A DNA stretch of 64,000 bases from Sulfurivermis fontis. Lineage in GTDB: Bacteria; Pseudomonadota; Gammaproteobacteria; Thiohalomonadales; Thiohalomonadaceae. The position numbers and the translations under genes are program-made. Positions 62,154-64,000 of this stretch are shown one piece after another; within the stretch, counting starts at the first letter, position 1, and every line of letters begins with the position of its first letter. The stretch is taken from contig NZ_AP018724.1 of NCBI RefSeq assembly GCF_004001245.1, forward strand, positions 3,154,501 to 3,218,500, given 5' to 3'. Below the pieces are notes generated by a model. That model was given only the letters and a program-made list of their open reading frames with translations. It was not told the origin of the DNA and did no database searches.

Positions 62154-62642
62154 TCAATGCAGGCCCTGCGCCTGCGCCACTTCACCGGTCATCAGTTCCT
62201 GCGGCGTGGCATCGCGGATAGCGGCGACGCGCACGGCGAAAATCAGGTTCTTGCCGGCCAGGGGGTGGTTTCCGTCCAAGGTTATGGTACCGGCGTCGAT
62301 ATGGGTCACCGTCATGGTCACGGTCTCGCCGGCCTCGTTGGTGAACTCGGCCTGGGCGCCCAGGCGGCGGAATTCGGGAGGCACGTTTTCCAGCACGTCG
62401 GTGAAGGTCAGACCGGGGTCACGCGGGCCGAAGGCATCGTCCGGGGTGAGCAGGACTTCGACACTCTCGCCTACCGCCTTACCCTCCAGCGCATCCTCGA
62501 TCTGCCGGTACAGGCCGACACGGCCGCCGTGCAGGTAATCGACGGGGATCTCCACCGCCTCCAGCAGGTTGTCGTCGGCCTGGTCGCGAATGGTGTAGGT
62601 TATGGAAATCACCTTGCCGCGGCTGACTTTCGCTTCCGCCAT
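62154..62642 (-). CDS. SlyD-like FKBP peptidyl-prolyl isomerase
   Basis: 162 aa from the ATG at 62640-62642; 11 upstream in-frame residues are not conserved. The FKBP/SlyD fold has KVISITYTIRDQADDNLLEA, PVDYLHGG, IEDALEGKAVGESVEVLLTPDDAFG, an IF (insert-in-flap) chaperone domain of about 60 residues, and the closing NHPLAGKNLIFAVRVAAIRDA. The metal-binding His-rich tail of E. coli SlyD is missing. It assists folding in the cytoplasm. Between glmU and the atp terminator. Confidence 0.88.
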   Translation of the reverse strand: MAEAKVSRGKVISITYTIRDQADDNLLEAVEIPVDYLHGGRVGLYRQIEDALEGKAVGESVEVLLTPDDAFGPRDPGLTFTDVLENVPPEFRRLGAQAEFTNEAGETVTMTVTHIDAGTITLDGNHPLAGKNLIFAVRVAAIRDATPQELMTGEVAQAQGLH

Positions 62643-62720
62643 CGTTCTATTCCCCTTGTAGCGGTTGTTACCCACGGTTCGGGCTGCCGCCCGGCCCAGG
62701 CCCGGAATTTTCCGGTTACG

Positions 62721-62753
62721 AAAAAAAAGGGCAGTTTATCACTGCCCTTTTTT
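62721..62753. terminator. Bidirectional terminator after the atp operon
   Basis: GGGCAGT/ACTGCCC (62729-62735, 62741-62747) with a 5-base loop, flanked by A8 on the left and T6 on the right. On the minus strand it reads as a stem followed by eight Us, 23 bases past the atpC stop. Confidence 0.88.
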
Positions 62754-62775
62754 GTTCTCATCTGCTGCAGCCGTA

Positions 62776-63201
62776 TTAGCGCTTGGTCTTTTCCCGCATG
62801 CGCTGAATCATCTGCAACTGGGCGATGGCCTGGGCCAGTTCGGCCTGGGCCTCGGCCCACTCCATCGCGCCAGTGCGGTCACGCATGGCCTGCTCGGCGC
62901 GCTCCTTGGCCTGGAGCGCGGCGGCCTCGTCCATGTCGCGGGCACGCAAGGCGGTGTCGGCCAGCACGGTGACGGTGTGCGGCTGCACTTCGAGCATGCC
63001 GCCGGAGACATAGAAGAAGTCTTCCTCGCCACCCTGCTTGACGACGCGCACCTGACCCGGCTTGAGCTGGGCAAGGAAGGGGCTGTGGCGCGGCATGATA
63101 CCGACCTCGCCTTCCTGCGCCGGGGCGAACACAGCCTCAACGGTACCGCTGAAGATGGACGCCTCGGCGCTCACTACGTCTACATGCATGGTCATTGCCA
63201 T
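62776..63201 (-). CDS. atpC: ATP synthase F1 epsilon subunit
   Basis: 141 aa. The N-terminal beta-sandwich ([58 protein letters not shown]) and a C-terminal helical hairpin with a coiled tail are standard. It couples the F1 rotor to the c-ring and can inhibit ATP hydrolysis. The first ATG is preferred because GGGGG lies 9 bases upstream. It is the last gene of the atp operon, 25 bases after atpD, and is followed by a terminator. Confidence 0.97.
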   Translation of the reverse strand: MAMTMHVDVVSAEASIFSGTVEAVFAPAQEGEVGIMPRHSPFLAQLKPGQVRVVKQGGEEDFFYVSGGMLEVQPHTVTVLADTALRARDMDEAAALQAKERAEQAMRDRTGAMEWAEAQAELAQAIAQLQMIQRMREKTKR

Positions 63202-63226
63202 AGCATAAACCCCCTGTCAGGCCGCG

Positions 63227-64000
<774 letters not shown>

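Overview
The window looks like part of the chromosome of a free-living, GC-rich gammaproteobacterium, probably a sulfur oxidiser of the Chromatiales/Ectothiorhodospiraceae type. The pointers are a DsrC/TusE-family gene at the left edge, a DsrE-family protein, cytochromes c4 and c5 beside ResB/CcsB, and several gene clusters arranged as near the replication origin of Pseudomonas (dsbA, c4/c5, engB, polA; dprA, lysM, def, fmt, rsmB, trkA; glmS, glmU, atp operon). The species cannot be named from this sequence, and no rRNA or tRNA gene was seen.

Layout. 1-15.4 kb, mostly minus strand: dsrC/tusE (partial), a dienelactone hydrolase, a DgcP-like diguanylate cyclase, an EEP-family hydrolase, a catabolic-type acetolactate synthase, dsbA, a cNMP-binding protein (plus strand), ccsB-resB, cytochromes c4 and c5, engB (plus strand), an unannotated small-RNA candidate, and polA. 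15.4-20.9 kb, plus strand: a LOG-family protein, a DUF2782 protein, an intergenic region with two perfect inverted DnaA boxes next to an AT-rich tract, TRAP dctQ-dctM, greB-yqcC and an IS5-family element. 20.9-32.8 kb, mostly minus: dsrE-like, dctP, uvrD, a globin (plus), hemF, tsaC, purE, topA, smg, dprA, lysM. 32.9-43.9 kb, plus: def-fmt-rsmB-DUF4390-ntrY-ntrX-trkA-trkH, a methyltransferase and a TPR protein. 43.9-51.7 kb: mixed housekeeping and hypothetical genes, ending in a permease/CBS pair. 51.7-58.6 kb is accessory: a solitary HicA-like gene, two IS5-type miniature elements around two exporters, rlmC, an overlapping HTH + nucleotidyltransferase pair, a RhuM remnant, and an Xre/RES toxin-antitoxin locus whose toxin looks internally deleted. 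58.8-64 kb, minus: glmS, glmU, an FKBP isomerase, atpC and atpD (partial).

Main points of interest. (1) Between polA and engB, the position of Spot 42 and ErsA, the minus strand encodes three consecutive hairpins with C-rich loops ending in a strong terminator: a candidate anti-Shine-Dalgarno sRNA. (2) Three copies of a palindrome-built miniature element (205, 153 and 204 bp) have IS5-like ends and 4-bp YTAR target duplications. Two of them, and the full IS5-family element, sit exactly on a neighbouring gene's stop codon and leave the protein unchanged. (3) Extragenic inverted repeats built from short tandem words recur, and at two places supply the last codons of genes (ntrY, glmU). (4) The HTH/nucleotidyltransferase pair resembles a type IV toxin-antitoxin module with an unfamiliar regulator.
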